Notes: generated from the letters alone by a model not told the origin. Counted from the first letter of the stretch, positions 18,273-27,845 are shown. The stretch: 62,626 nucleotides of DNA from Acidobacteriota bacterium (GCA_016201285.1 JACQDE010000017.1:1-62626), one strand, 5' to 3'. Numbers and translations: made by a program.

Positions 18273-20012
18273 ATGGTGCATCGGAGTGTGCGCAGGGCGT
18301 GGAGTGGAATCGTGGCAGCGGCGTTGATTGCGGCGATGGCGGTGGGGCCGCTGGGCGTGCCGGTGGCTCGGGCGCAGGCGCGCGGGATCGAGCCGCCGTA
18401 CTTTGCGATTCAGGGCGCGAAGATCGTCACGGTGAGCGGCGGGGTAATCGAGAACGGCACCGTGGTCGTGGCCCACGGGCTGATCGCCGCCGTCGGCGCG
18501 GACGCGAAGATTCCGCCGGAAGCGTGGGTGATTGACGGCAAGGGATTGACCGTTTATCCGGGACTGATTGATGCCATGACCGACGTGGGCTTGCCGGCGG
18601 CGCCTCCGGGGCCGCCGGGCGCGGGCGGTCCTGCTGCCGCAATGCAGCAGGCGGCGCAGCAGCAACAGCGGCCGTCCATGGGGCCGGAGGACCGTCCGGG
18701 GACGACGCCGTGGCGCGCCGCCGCTGACGAATTGCAGCCCGCCGAGCGGCGCATCGAGCAGTGGCGCAACGCCGGTTTCACGACCGTGCTCTGCGCGCCG
18801 AAGACAGGAATTTTCCCCGGGCAGGGCGCGGTGATTGATCTGGCGGGCGAGCGGCCGGGCGAAATGGTGGTGAAGACGCCGGCGACGCTGCACATCACGC
18901 TGCAACAGCCGGGCGGATTTTTTGGTTTTCCGGGCTCGCTCTTCGGCGTGATTGCGTACATCAAGCAGATTTTCCTGGATGCGGCGCAGGCGCGCGCCGT
19001 GGAGGAAATCTACAACGTGAGCCCGAAGGGCGTGGAGCGGCTGGACTACGACCGCGCCACGCGCGTGCTGAACGGCGCGCTGCGCGCGAACCGTCCGGTG
19101 CTGTTCCCGGCGACGACTCCCACGCAGATCGTGCGTGCGCTCGAGCTGAACGAGCAGCTCAAAACGAACATGGTGCTTTACGGCGCGCAGCAGGGTTACG
19201 AGCCCGCCGCCGCGAGCGCGATCGCGGCGAAGAAGGTGCCCGTGCTGGTGAGCCTGAAGTGGCCGGAGAAGGACAAGGACGCCGACCCGGACGCCGAAGA
19301 GCCGCTGCGCACGCTGCGCTTCCGCGACAAAGCGCCTTCGACGCCGGCGGCGCTGGAAAAGGCCGGCGTGAAGTTCGCGTTCTACTCCGACGGCATCGCC
19401 AACCCGAAGGACATCTTGAAAAATGCCAAGAAGGCGATTGACGCCGGCTTGAAGGCGGAGTCGGCGCTGCGCGCGTTCACGCTGGGCGCGGCGGAAATTC
19501 TCGGCGTAGCCGACCGGCTGGGCTCCATCGAGGCGGGCAAGATCGCCAACCTCGTCGTGACCGATGGCGACCTCTTCGGCGACAAGATGCGCGTGAAGTA
19601 CGTCTTCGTGGACGGCCGGAAGTTCGACGTGAAGGAGCAGGCCCCGCCGCCCGGAGGGGCGGGCGCGGCGCCGCCGGTAAAAATGGCGGGCAAGTGGAGC
19701 CTGAACGTGGTGACGCCGGACGGAGACCAGCCAGCCACCGCCGACCTGACGCAGGCCGTCGACGGCACGCTAAGCGGCACCATCACGACGACGTTCGGCA
19801 CGTCCACCATCACCAAGGGCTCGGTGACCAGCAACCAGTTCACGTTCACTTTTCCGCTGGACATCGGCCAGGGCCCAGGCGACGTCACCATGAGCGGCAC
19901 GGTCGAGGGCAACACGCTCAAGGGCACGGCCAGCGCGTTCGGCCAAACCTTTGAGCTCACCGGCACGAAACCCGGCAGCGGCCAGAGCGAAGCCGAGGAG
20001 GTGCGCCGATGA
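18273..20012 (+). CDS. Secreted amidohydrolase-like protein lacking metal ligands, with extra C-terminal beta domain
   Basis: 579 residues from ATG 18273 (AAGGAG nearby): signal peptide cleaved after VARAQ, then an amidohydrolase/imidazolonepropionase-type barrel with the N- and C-terminal composite sandwich (GLIAAVGADAKI, GKIANLVVTDGDLF). The strand-1 HxH is replaced by GLIDAMTDVG, and the two later barrel His are also absent (FPATTP, LYGAQQG). Asp persists in YSDGIAN. About 100 C-terminal residues form an additional beta domain (KMAGKWSLNV...). Probably non-catalytic. It overlaps the next paralogue's possible start by ATGA. Confidence 0.8.
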   Translation: MVHRSVRRAWSGIVAAALIAAMAVGPLGVPVARAQARGIEPPYFAIQGAKIVTVSGGVIENGTVVVAHGLIAAVGADAKIPPEAWVIDGKGLTVYPGLIDAMTDVGLPAAPPGPPGAGGPAAAMQQAAQQQQRPSMGPEDRPGTTPWRAAADELQPAERRIEQWRNAGFTTVLCAPKTGIFPGQGAVIDLAGERPGEMVVKTPATLHITLQQPGGFFGFPGSLFGVIAYIKQIFLDAAQARAVEEIYNVSPKGVERLDYDRATRVLNGALRANRPVLFPATTPTQIVRALELNEQLKTNMVLYGAQQGYEPAAASAIAAKKVPVLVSLKWPEKDKDADPDAEEPLRTLRFRDKAPSTPAALEKAGVKFAFYSDGIANPKDILKNAKKAIDAGLKAESALRAFTLGAAEILGVADRLGSIEAGKIANLVVTDGDLFGDKMRVKYVFVDGRKFDVKEQAPPPGGAGAAPPVKMAGKWSLNVVTPDGDQPATADLTQAVDGTLSGTITTTFGTSTITKGSVTSNQFTFTFPLDIGQGPGDVTMSGTVEGNTLKGTASAFGQTFELTGTKPGSGQSEAEEVRR

Positions 20013-20023
20013 AAACCACATCC

Positions 20024-20056
20024 GCCACAGAGGCACAGAGACACAGAGGAAACACA
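20024..20056 (+). repeat. CAGAGG-type dispersed repeat at amidohydrolase junction
   Basis: CCACAGAGGCACAGAGACAC then AGAGGAAACACA directly before ATG 20057. Nearly the same sequence precedes ATG 21556, and related sequence precedes the MetE start at 55276 and occurs at 39005-39050. The AGAGG part is placed to act as Shine-Dalgarno. Confidence 0.65.
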
Positions 20057-21508
20057 ATGCAGGACAAAACCTTGCGCGGAGTTCTTGCGCTCGCGCTGGT
20101 GGCGGCGTTGTTGCCGGCACCGGCGGGCGCACAATCGAGTAGCGTCACCGTGATCCAGAACGGCACGATCCTGACGGTGACAAAGGGCACGATTGAGAAA
20201 GGCTCGATCCTGATCCGCGACGGCAAGATTGCCGAGGTCGGGAAAAACATCAAGACGCCAGCGGGGGCGACGGTGATTGACGCCTCGGGAATGTACGTCA
20301 CGCCGGGGCTGATCGACTGCCACTCGCACATCGCCATCGAGGGCAGCGTAAACGAGGGCAGCGTGGCGGTGAGCTCGATGGTGGCCGTGGCCGACGTGCT
20401 CGACCCCACCGACATCGACATCTATCGCGAGCTGGCGGGCGGCACGACAACTTCGAACGTGCTGCACGGCAGCGCCAATCCGATTGGCGGGTTGAACGCG
20501 GTGATCAAACATCGCTGGGGGAAGGGCGCGAAGGAATTGCTCTTCGAAGGCGCGCCTCCGGGCATCAAGTTTGCGCTGGGCGAAAATCCGAAGCGCTCGA
20601 ACTTCCGGCCGCCCGCCGGATTCCCACAGCGCTACCCGAACACACGCATGGGCGTAATGGACGTGATCCGCCAGGCGTTCATCGAAGCGCGCGAGTACAA
20701 GAAGAGCTGGGACGCGTACAACAAGCGCGTGGCCGCCGGAGAGAAAAGCGCGATCCCGCCGCGGCGCAACCTGAAGCTCGAGCCGCTGGTGGAGGTCCTC
20801 GAGGGCAAGCGCTACGTCCACTCGCACGGCTACCGCGCCGACGAGCTGCGACAACTGCTGCTGCTCGCCGAGGGGTTTGGCTTCAAGGTGCGGACGTTCC
20901 AGCACGTGCTGGAGGGCTACAAGATCGCCAAGGAAATGGCCATGCACGGCGTGGGCGGCTCGACGTTCTCCGACTGGTGGGCGTACAAGAACGAAGCCTA
21001 CGACGCGATCCCCTACAACGCGGCGATCATGACCAAGTACGGCGTGGTGGTCTCCATCAATTCGGACAGCGCCGAGGAAGCGCGCCACCTGAATCAGGAA
21101 GCGGCGAAGACAATGAAGTACGGCGGGCTCACCGCAACGGAAGCGCTGAAGCTCGTCACCATCAACCCGGCTATCCAGCTCGGCATCGACAAGCGCGTGG
21201 GCTCGATCGAGGCAGGCAAGGACGCCGACCTGGTGATCTGGGACAAGCACCCGCTCAGCGTCTATGCCGTGGCGCAAAAGTCGCTGATTGACGGCGCCGT
21301 CTATTTCGACCGCAAGAAGGACATCGAGCAGCGCGCCGAAATCGCGAAGGAGAAAAAGGCGCTGCTGGAGAAGGAGAAGAAGCCGGCCGAGCCGGCGAAG
21401 AAAGAAAGCGGGCCGGGACGGCCTCCCGGCGCCGCGGGCAAGGCGCCGGAGAAGAAGCCGGCCGAGGCGAAGAAGCCTCCGATGAACGCCGCGGGAGGTG
21501 CGCGATGA
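20057..21508 (+). CDS. Secreted amidohydrolase with intact metal site
   Basis: 483 residues from ATG 20057, giving a good signal peptide cut after PAGAQ. Metal-binding residues are present: GLIDCHSHIAIEG on strand 1, His in RYVHSHGYRADE and FQHVLEGYK, and Asp in SINSDSAEE. It is the catalytic member of the trio, likely cleaving a cyclic amide or peptide-like substrate outside the cytoplasm. The C-terminus is a Lys/Glu/Ala-rich tail. An earlier in-frame ATG at 20009 overlaps the previous stop (ATGA) but would add 16 residues encoded by a dispersed repeat ahead of the signal peptide. Confidence 0.85.
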   Translation: MQDKTLRGVLALALVAALLPAPAGAQSSSVTVIQNGTILTVTKGTIEKGSILIRDGKIAEVGKNIKTPAGATVIDASGMYVTPGLIDCHSHIAIEGSVNEGSVAVSSMVAVADVLDPTDIDIYRELAGGTTTSNVLHGSANPIGGLNAVIKHRWGKGAKELLFEGAPPGIKFALGENPKRSNFRPPAGFPQRYPNTRMGVMDVIRQAFIEAREYKKSWDAYNKRVAAGEKSAIPPRRNLKLEPLVEVLEGKRYVHSHGYRADELRQLLLLAEGFGFKVRTFQHVLEGYKIAKEMAMHGVGGSTFSDWWAYKNEAYDAIPYNAAIMTKYGVVVSINSDSAEEARHLNQEAAKTMKYGGLTATEALKLVTINPAIQLGIDKRVGSIEAGKDADLVIWDKHPLSVYAVAQKSLIDGAVYFDRKKDIEQRAEIAKEKKALLEKEKKPAEPAKKESGPGRPPGAAGKAPEKKPAEAKKPPMNAAGGAR

Positions 21509-21524
21509 GAACCCGATTGCAAGA

Positions 21525-21555
21525 GCTCACCGCAGAGGCGCAGAGGACACAGAAA
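21525..21555 (+). repeat. CAGAGG-type dispersed repeat at second junction
   Basis: CACCGCAGAGGCGCAGAGG then ACACAGAAA before ATG 21556. It is homologous in sequence and position to 20024-20056. Confidence 0.65.
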
Positions 21556-22872
21556 ATGCACGGAGAAAACAAAGGCGTGAACGCGCTGACGCTTCTGACG
21601 CTGTTCGTGGCGCTGGTGCTCCTCGCACCCGCGGCGATGGCGCAGAGTGGCAAGAGCTACGCGATCACCGGAGCGAAGATTTACACGCTGGCCGGGCCGC
21701 CGATTGCGAACGGCACGATCGTGATCAAGGACGGGAAAATCGCGGCGGTGGGCGCCAACGTGAGCGTGCCTTCGGGCGCGCAGGTGATCAACGCGAAGGG
21801 CCTCGAGGTCTATCCGGGACTCTTCAACGCGGTGACCGAAGTGGGGCTGGTGGAAGTGGGCAGCGGCGAGCCCGGCACGGTGGACACGAACGAGCTGGGC
21901 GACTACAACCCGCAGGTGGCAGCAGCGGTGGCGGTGCACGTGGAAAGCGAGCACATCCCGGTGGTACGCGCGAGCGGCATCACACACACCGTCAGCGCGC
22001 CCGGCGGCGGCGTGATCAGCGGCCAGGCCTCGCTGATCCACTTGGCCGGTTGGGTGATTGACGACCTGCTCGGGAAGAAATCGGCAGCGATGGTGCTGAA
22101 CTGGCCGTCGCTCTCGACCCGGCCGACGTTCGACTTCGCCACGTTCCAGGTGCGGCGGCGTCCGTTCAGTGAGGCCAAGCAAGACTACGAAAAGAAAGTG
22201 GCGGAGATGGAGAACTGGCTGGAGCGCGCGCGGCACTACGCGCAGGCCGCGGAGAAGGGGTCGAAGGACAACTTCTCGCGGGACGAAAAACTCGAAGCGC
22301 TGGCACCGGTGGTGAAGGGCGAGATGCCCGTGCTCGTGATGACCAACGATGACCGCGACATCAAGAACGCCGTCGAGTTCTGCGAAAAGCAGAAACTGAA
22401 GATGATCCTCGCCGGAGGCCGCGAAGCGTGGAAGGTGAAAGACCTGCTGAAGCAAAAAAGCATTCCAGTGATCCTCAAGCGCACGCAGGCGCTGCCGGCG
22501 AATGAGGACGAGCCATACGACAAGCCGTACTCGGGGCCGGGCGAACTGGCCGCTGCGGGCGTGAAGATTGCCTTCGCGACGTTTGACACCGAGTTCGCGC
22601 GCACACTGCCGTATGAGGCGGGTCACGCGGTGAGCTACGGCCTCTCGCATGACGATGCGCTAAGGGCAGTGACCATCAATCCGGCGCAGATCTTCGGCGT
22701 GGACAAGGAACTCGGCACTCTCGAGCAGGGCAAGATCGCCAATTTGATCGTGACCAACGGCGACCCGCTCGAGATCCAGACCGAGGTGCGCTATCTCTTC
22801 ATCAAGGGCCAGCTCACCTCGACCGACAACAAGCACCGCCAGCTCTACGAGAAATATCGCGCCCGACCTTAG
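21556..22872 (+). CDS. Secreted amidohydrolase-like protein lacking metal ligands
   Basis: 438 residues from ATG 21556, with a signal peptide ending AAMAQ. It has the same fold as its two upstream neighbours (SYAITGAKIYTLAG ... GKIANLIVTNGDPLEI). Strand 1 reads GLFNAVTEVG, without HxH, and the later His positions are VMTNDDRD and ILAGGREA. A GHAVSYGLSHDDAL helix precedes the last strand. Probably a non-catalytic paralogue, perhaps a partner of the active enzyme. An ATG at 21505 overlapping the previous stop (ATGA) is the alternative start. A hairpin terminator follows. Confidence 0.8.
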   Translation: MHGENKGVNALTLLTLFVALVLLAPAAMAQSGKSYAITGAKIYTLAGPPIANGTIVIKDGKIAAVGANVSVPSGAQVINAKGLEVYPGLFNAVTEVGLVEVGSGEPGTVDTNELGDYNPQVAAAVAVHVESEHIPVVRASGITHTVSAPGGGVISGQASLIHLAGWVIDDLLGKKSAAMVLNWPSLSTRPTFDFATFQVRRRPFSEAKQDYEKKVAEMENWLERARHYAQAAEKGSKDNFSRDEKLEALAPVVKGEMPVLVMTNDDRDIKNAVEFCEKQKLKMILAGGREAWKVKDLLKQKSIPVILKRTQALPANEDEPYDKPYSGPGELAAAGVKIAFATFDTEFARTLPYEAGHAVSYGLSHDDALRAVTINPAQIFGVDKELGTLEQGKIANLIVTNGDPLEIQTEVRYLFIKGQLTSTDNKHRQLYEKYRARP

Positions 22873-22883
22873 GAAATTCCTCC

Positions 22884-22916
22884 GGGGCCGGTCTGAATGC
22901 CGGCCCCGTCACTTTT
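22884..22916 (+). terminator. Terminator after the amidohydrolase trio
   Basis: Perfect 8-bp stem GGGGCCGG / CCGGCCCC with an 8-nt loop, followed by GTCACTTTT. The T-run is short, but the position 11 bases after the stop fits. Confidence 0.6.
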
Positions 22917-23455
22917 CCCGCATATATGTTGTTTCCCGCAACGTCAGGATAGCCTTCTTTCGCGCAGCAACGTCCGGCCATCCGATTATTGGTTTCCTCC
23001 TTTACCCTTGCCTAGGGCAAAATCCGGAGCGCAGGCTCAGGGTAATTCTTTTCTTCTTGATGGGTTAGGAATAATAGGATTGTAAGACCTTTGGGACAAT
23101 CAATGGCTATTGTGTGCAAGAATTTTGGTACGCATTGCCACGTTCAAGCACGACATCAGACAACCAGGTCTAACTCAAACTGTTTATTATCCACAACATA
23201 TGAGAAACATAGGCGGTGCCTAGCGAATGGCCCATTGAGTGCCCTACATTTGCCGGTATCGCTGCACCCGTGGCAGGAAGGTGCCCATGGTCCAAGTCGC
23301 TTTCTCCGTGCGAATTGCGGGGCACTAGTACTTTCCAGCTATCTCGGCAGGCGCACCCGTACCATTGTGGCGCACATAGGCCCCGTCAAGAATGACCTAG
23401 ATTGCGAACATTACCTTGGGCCTTTTGAGCACCGTCGGCATGATCGGAGATCAGC
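22917..23455. other. Long leader region upstream of the PEP-CTERM gene
   Basis: 540 bp with visibly lower GC than its surroundings and no gene I can support. The length suggests a complex promoter. I looked for c-di-GMP riboswitch landmarks and a sigma54 site and found only a weak TGG-N11-TGC match at 23228-23243. Confidence 0.5.
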
Positions 23456-24397
23456 GTGGGTAAAACGAACTGGTTCAGGCGAATTCAATGGGGCGCCGTG
23501 CTCTTGGCCTTGGCCTTTTGGGCGGCCACCGGCACAGCCTTTGCCGGCGGCGGGAACAGCAACAACGGAAATTCGGGCCAGAACAATGGCCACGGTAACG
23601 CGAGCGGGAACTCTCAAGGAAACGGCAATGGCCAGGGCAATGGCAATTCCGGAAACCAGGGCAACGGGAACTCCAACAACCAGGGCAGTGGCAGTGGGAA
23701 TGGCCATGGAAACGGCAACAACCCGCCGCCGCAGAACCCGCCGGGCGTGTTTCACCTGTGCATCCCGACGCAGACTGGCTGCCTGATTCTTTCGAGTTCG
23801 ACGCTGGGGATGATCCCCACAGGTTCCTCGAACCCGACGCTGGGGATCACGCATACGGGCGGCAGCACGCCGTCGTTCCCCAACCTAGTGATGGGCATCT
23901 TTGTGCCGAGCCAGACGCCGAGCGCCGCCGGGCTGAATTTCACCGTGAACTTCGGCAGCACGTCTGTGAACGCGGCCTTGTTCTCGAGCACGGTGTGGAA
24001 CAGCGGGAAGCTATTCCAAAACTATCTGAATATTCCGCTGGCCGGTGGCGGACCGCCGGCGCCACTGAGCGCGTTCCTGACGGGCACCACGATCCTGCAG
24101 CCGAACACAATGGGCTACAACGTGTACCTGGCGAACCTGGGCAATGTGACGTTCCCGACCTCCTCGCAATTCACGTTCGGCTTGAACAACTTCAACGGCT
24201 TCCCGATGGGCACGGTATTCTATCCGTGGGCCACGAATGCCGGGCGCACGCTGGTGCTGGAGAGCACGCCGCAATCGAGCGCCGCGGTCGTGGACACGCC
24301 GCCGACAACGCCCGTGCCGGAACCGGGAACGCTGGCACTGTTCGGGACCGGCCTGCTGGGCCTGGCCGGGCTCGTGCGGCGCCGAGTCCGCAAGTAA
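23456..24397 (+). CDS. PEP-CTERM sorting-domain protein, Gly/Asn-rich
   Basis: 313 residues from GTG 23456 (GGAGA five bases upstream). After a signal peptide comes an about 60-residue Gly/Asn/Ser-rich repeat (GNGNGQGNGNSGN type), a beta-rich middle and a C-terminal sorting signal: VPEPGTLALFGTGLL, a hydrophobic helix and RRRVRK. Such proteins are anchored and processed by exosortase and are linked to exopolysaccharide secretion. No exosortase or EPS genes are in the window. Monocistronic: a strong terminator follows 23 bases after the stop. Confidence 0.9.
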   Translation: MGKTNWFRRIQWGAVLLALAFWAATGTAFAGGGNSNNGNSGQNNGHGNASGNSQGNGNGQGNGNSGNQGNGNSNNQGSGSGNGHGNGNNPPPQNPPGVFHLCIPTQTGCLILSSSTLGMIPTGSSNPTLGITHTGGSTPSFPNLVMGIFVPSQTPSAAGLNFTVNFGSTSVNAALFSSTVWNSGKLFQNYLNIPLAGGGPPAPLSAFLTGTTILQPNTMGYNVYLANLGNVTFPTSSQFTFGLNNFNGFPMGTVFYPWATNAGRTLVLESTPQSSAAVVDTPPTTPVPEPGTLALFGTGLLGLAGLVRRRVRK

Positions 24398-24420
24398 TTC
24401 GAACACGGTAACATTTTTCG

Positions 24421-24452
24421 CGGGGGCTGCGTGATGCAGCCCCCGTTTTTTT
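24421..24452 (+). terminator. Rho-independent terminator of the PEP-CTERM gene
   Basis: Perfect 10-bp stem CGGGGGCTGC / GCAGCCCCCG, 5-nt loop GTGAT, then seven Ts. This is the clearest terminator in the window. Confidence 0.9.
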
Positions 24453-24585
24453 GCCCCAGGCCGTCCTACGCGCCGGTGACACGCCGGTCGCCCCCAGCCA
24501 CGCGCCTTCCTACATGGTTGCTTTTTCTCCGCACGTGTCATCAAATAGCCGAGCAGAAAGAGGCGGGTTTATCTCGCTGAGGCTT

Positions 24586-24611
24586 GGGCGGCGGCATAAA
24601 ACCGCCGCTAC
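24586..24611 (-). repeat. REP-like palindrome, CGGCGGC stem
   Basis: GGGCGGCGGCATAAAACCGCC then GCTAC. On the minus strand it reads GTAGCGGCGGTTTTATGCCG, matching 11943-11965. Confidence 0.75.
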
Positions 24612-24641
24612 AGGACGCGCGATCATTCGGGAAGGTGACCT

Positions 24642-25820
24642 ATGCGGGAAGCGGTGATTGTAAGTTCAGTGCGGACGGCGGTAGGCAAAGCGTACAAGGG
24701 CGCGCTGCGGACGATGCGTCCGGACGACCTGGCGGCGCTAGCCATCAAGGCGGCGATGGAGCGCGTGCCGGGGCTCGACCCGAAAGAGATTGAAGACGTC
24801 ATCCTGGGCTGCGCAATGCCCGAAGGCGAGCAAGGCATGAACGTGGCGCGGATTGCGGCGCTGCGCGCGGGATTGCCGGTGGAATCGTCGGCAATGACCA
24901 TCAACCGGTTTTGCTCGTCGGGGCTGCAGGCGATCGCCATCGCCGCGGAGTGGATCATGGTGGGCCACGGAGATGTAATTGTCGCGGGCGGAACCGAATC
25001 CATGACCATGATCCCCATGGGCGGCTACAAGATTTCTCCCAACCCCTGGCTGATGGACCACTATCCGGACAGCTACCTGGGCATGGGTCTGACCGCGGAA
25101 AACCTCGCGAAGAAGTACGGCATCACGCGCGAAGCGGCCGACCAGTTCAGCTACCGCAGCCATCAGAACGCGCTGGCGGCGATTGCGGCCGGCAAATTCA
25201 AGGACGAAGTCGTGCCGGTGGAAGTGAAGATAGCCGCGGTGGAAAACGGCAAGGCGAAGACGTCAGCGTACACGTTTGACACCGACGAAGGCCCGCGGGC
25301 GGACACGTCGCTCGAGGCGCTGGGGAAGCTAAAGGCGGCGTTCCACGCGAAGGGCACGATCACCGCGGGCAACAGCTCGCAGATGAGCGACGGTGCTGCG
25401 GCCAGCATCGTGATGAGCGCGGAACGCGCGAAGGCGATTGGCGCGAAGCCATTGGCGCGGTTTGTGGCGTTCGCCACGGCCGGCTGCCCGCCGGAGGAGA
25501 TGGGCGTGGGCCCGGTGTTTGCGATTCCCAAGGCGTTGAAGCTGGCGGGACTGGCGCTCGACAAAATTGATGTGATTGAGCTGAACGAGGCGTTCGCCAC
25601 GCAGTCGCTTTCCGTGATCAAGGTGGCCGGGCTCGACCTGAACAAAGTGAACGTGAATGGCGGCGCGGTGGCGCTGGGCCATCCGCTGGGCTGCACCGGC
25701 GCCAAGCTGACGGCGAGCATTATCCGCGAGATGCAGCGGCGGAACGCGCGCTACGGCATGGTGACCATGTGCGTTGGCGGCGGCATGGGCGCGGCGGGAA
25801 TTTTCGAGCGCGCCGCGTAG
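24642..25820 (+). CDS. fadA: Acetyl-CoA C-acyltransferase (thiolase, FadA type)
   Basis: 392 residues. Thiolytic cleavage of 3-ketoacyl-CoA, the last step of beta-oxidation. Active-site features are [10 protein letters not shown] (nucleophile Cys), [14 protein letters not shown] (His) and [10 protein letters not shown] (second Cys), with VIELNEAFA between them. Length is normal. GGAAGGTG stands just before the ATG. It lies 6.6 kb from fadN, separated by the amidohydrolases and the PEP-CTERM gene. The TAG stop is part of a GTAG followed by GCGGCGG-like sequence. Confidence 0.95.
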   Translation: MREAVIVSSVRTAVGKAYKGALRTMRPDDLAALAIKAAMERVPGLDPKEIEDVILGCAMPEGEQGMNVARIAALRAGLPVESSAMTINRFCSSGLQAIAIAAEWIMVGHGDVIVAGGTESMTMIPMGGYKISPNPWLMDHYPDSYLGMGLTAENLAKKYGITREAADQFSYRSHQNALAAIAAGKFKDEVVPVEVKIAAVENGKAKTSAYTFDTDEGPRADTSLEALGKLKAAFHAKGTITAGNSSQMSDGAAASIVMSAERAKAIGAKPLARFVAFATAGCPPEEMGVGPVFAIPKALKLAGLALDKIDVIELNEAFATQSLSVIKVAGLDLNKVNVNGGAVALGHPLGCTGAKLTASIIREMQRRNARYGMVTMCVGGGMGAAGIFERAA

Positions 25821-25989
25821 AGCGGCGGTTCCAGTTTGTCTACCCCAAATTGATTTCGGGCGAGGAGCCTCCGTCCACAAGGGGTTTCCTCTTCTGAGAT
25901 CCTGCCTTGCAATTCCCCACGGAAATCATCAGGCCCAAGCCCTGCTCGACCTTCCTCGCCGATTCCTGCATCCCGATGTGCTTCACCAT

Positions 25990-26376
25990 TCACTGTGCTG
26001 TTTTTGTTAGGGCCGGGCAAGCAACTCCTAGCTCCCCCGGGAGGTCCGCAGCGAATTCCAGCGCCTTGTCGGCAATACCGACGGTGACCTCGTGATGCGT
26101 AACGTTGGGCTCGAGGTGCAGCAGGAATTGTGCGTCCTCGGGGTAATACTTCGCGGCCTCCACGTCGTCCCCCGCGAAGGACCGAAGAGCGTCCCACGAT
26201 TCCCAGAGGGAAAGCACCACGAACTCGGTGTGCTCATTCTCGGGCCGGAGAAGGATGAGAACTCCGAGATTTCCGACGGTGGACCGATAGTCCCTGACTC
26301 CGGTTTTCTTCAGATATTCGACGTACTCCGCCGCCTTCGCCTTCGGTGTCACTCCTCGCCAGATGCGCGCCATCAT
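25990..26376 (-). CDS. Antibiotic biosynthesis monooxygenase (ABM)-like small protein
   Basis: 128 residues of dimeric alpha/beta barrel type: ARIWRGVTPKAKAAEYVEYL, then a conserved-looking stretch (EFVVLSLWESWDALRSFAGDD ends the second strand) and YYPEDAQFLLHLEPNVTHHEV. The last about 25 residues look like an added tail. Members act as small monooxygenases, heme-degrading enzymes or binding proteins; no specific substrate can be inferred. The start lies three bases after the dipeptidase stop, so it is the last gene of that operon. Confidence 0.75.
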   Translation of the reverse strand: MMARIWRGVTPKAKAAEYVEYLKKTGVRDYRSTVGNLGVLILLRPENEHTEFVVLSLWESWDALRSFAGDDVEAAKYYPEDAQFLLHLEPNVTHHEVTVGIADKALEFAADLPGELGVACPALTKTAQ

Positions 26377-26379
26377 AGT

Positions 26380-27843
26380 TCATTCTCCTTTTCGTTCGAT
26401 TCTTCGCGACAGCTCGTCGTAGAAATGGATGGCCGCCAGAATCCCGCCGAAGAAATTGCCGAGGTCCAGAAATTCGTTCGGGGCATGGGCGTTCTCGTCT
26501 GGCAAACCAAAGCCGAGCAGCACCGTGTCGATTCCCAGCATGCGTTTCAAGCTAGTGATGATCGGTATGGAACCTCCTTCGCGCTGGTAAACCGGCTTTT
26601 TCCCGAAACTCTTTGTCATGGCCACAGCGGCCGCTTCAACGCCAGGGCTTTGCAGCGGAACCAGCGCGGCTTCTCCGGTATGGAGGCACTTCACGGAAAC
26701 CCGGGCCGTTTGGGGGCAAAGCTTTTGCGCATGGGTTGTGAAGAGCTTCGCGATGTGCTCGGGGCGCTGGTCCGGAACAATTCTCATCGAGATCTTGGCG
26801 ACCGCCTTGCTGGGGATCACCGTCTTCGATCCAGGGCTTGTGAACCCGCCCCAGATACCGTGACAGTCGAGTGTCGGCCGCGCCCAAAGTCGTTCCAATG
26901 TCGTAAAGCCTCGCTCGCCGTACAGTTTTCGGACGCCCAGCTCTCGCGCGTAGCGCGCATCACTCCACGGCAACTGGCGAAACGACTTACGCTCCCTGGT
27001 CGAGAGCGGCCGGACGTCATCGTAGAAGCCGGGAATGGTGATCCGGCCGTCGTGGTCATGGAGCTGGGCGATGATCTCGGCCAGTACTTGGATGGGGTTG
27101 TGGACGGCGCCGCCGTGCGATCCGGAGTGAAGATCCTGATGAGGACCCACCACTTCGACTTCCATGTACACGTTGCCACGCAACCCATAGCAGATCGAGG
27201 GAACTCCCGGAGCAAAGAACGGGGTGTCGGAAATCACCGCCACATCGGATCGAAGCCATTCCTTGTTTTCCGCGAGAAACTTGCCAAGATGGGGGCTGCC
27301 GATCTCCTCTTCGCCCTCCAGGATCACTTTTACGTGGACTGGCAGAGTGCCGGCCCCGCGGAGATACGCCTCGATGGCTTTGAGGTGAATGAAGAATTGT
27401 CCCTTGTCGTCGGTAGTGCCGCGCCCGTAGATCCTGTTGTCGCGTATGGTGGCTTCGAAAGGCGGCGTGCTCCACAACTCCAGAGGTTCCGGGGGTTGCA
27501 CGTCATAGTGACCATAGACAAGAAGCTCAGGCTTGCGCTGGTCATCACGCCACTCGCCGGTCACCACCGGGTGCCCGGCCGTGCGCACGATCCGCGAGTT
27601 CGTCATCCCGATGTCAGACAGATGGGTTGCCAGCCATTCCGCGCAACGCTCCACTTCCTTTCTGTTCTCCGGCTTCGTGCTGATACTCGGAATGGCGATG
27701 AGTTGCCGAAGCGCGCTCAGGACGCGTTCCTTCTCTCTTTCCACGAGCGAGAGCACCGGGCTCAGGTTGGCCTCGCGCACGCCCTTGCGGGCGAGCGAGG
27801 GAGAATCGCTCCTTGATCGGACAACCCGAGCAGCATTCGCCAT
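26380..27843 (-). CDS. M20 family dipeptidase / carboxypeptidase
   Basis: 487 residues, a cytosolic two-zinc peptidase. Metal ligands and catalytic residues are visible: YGHYDVQPP (His, Asp), GRGTTDDKG (bridging Asp), EGEEEIGS (catalytic Glu pair), ISDTPFF (Asp) and NAHAPNEF (His). The inserted dimerisation domain lies between about 190 and 340 (PHQDLHSG). ATG 27843 is chosen because the longer frame overlaps the upstream gene. It lies two bases after the solute-binding protein stop, so the two are cotranscribed, perhaps for peptide or amino-acid salvage. Confidence 0.88.
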   Translation of the reverse strand: MANAARVVRSRSDSPSLARKGVREANLSPVLSLVEREKERVLSALRQLIAIPSISTKPENRKEVERCAEWLATHLSDIGMTNSRIVRTAGHPVVTGEWRDDQRKPELLVYGHYDVQPPEPLELWSTPPFEATIRDNRIYGRGTTDDKGQFFIHLKAIEAYLRGAGTLPVHVKVILEGEEEIGSPHLGKFLAENKEWLRSDVAVISDTPFFAPGVPSICYGLRGNVYMEVEVVGPHQDLHSGSHGGAVHNPIQVLAEIIAQLHDHDGRITIPGFYDDVRPLSTRERKSFRQLPWSDARYARELGVRKLYGERGFTTLERLWARPTLDCHGIWGGFTSPGSKTVIPSKAVAKISMRIVPDQRPEHIAKLFTTHAQKLCPQTARVSVKCLHTGEAALVPLQSPGVEAAAVAMTKSFGKKPVYQREGGSIPIITSLKRMLGIDTVLLGFGLPDENAHAPNEFLDLGNFFGGILAAIHFYDELSRRIERKGE

Positions 27844-27845
27844 AC

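Noticed and set aside
19382..21277. 631-codon open frame on the minus strand
   Set aside because: Antisense to the first two amidohydrolases. No recognisable protein features.
23228..23243. Possible sigma54 promoter TGGCCCATTGAGTGCC before the PEP-CTERM gene
   Set aside because: Only GG/GC spacing and a few positions fit, and it lies over 200 bp from the start. Too weak to list.
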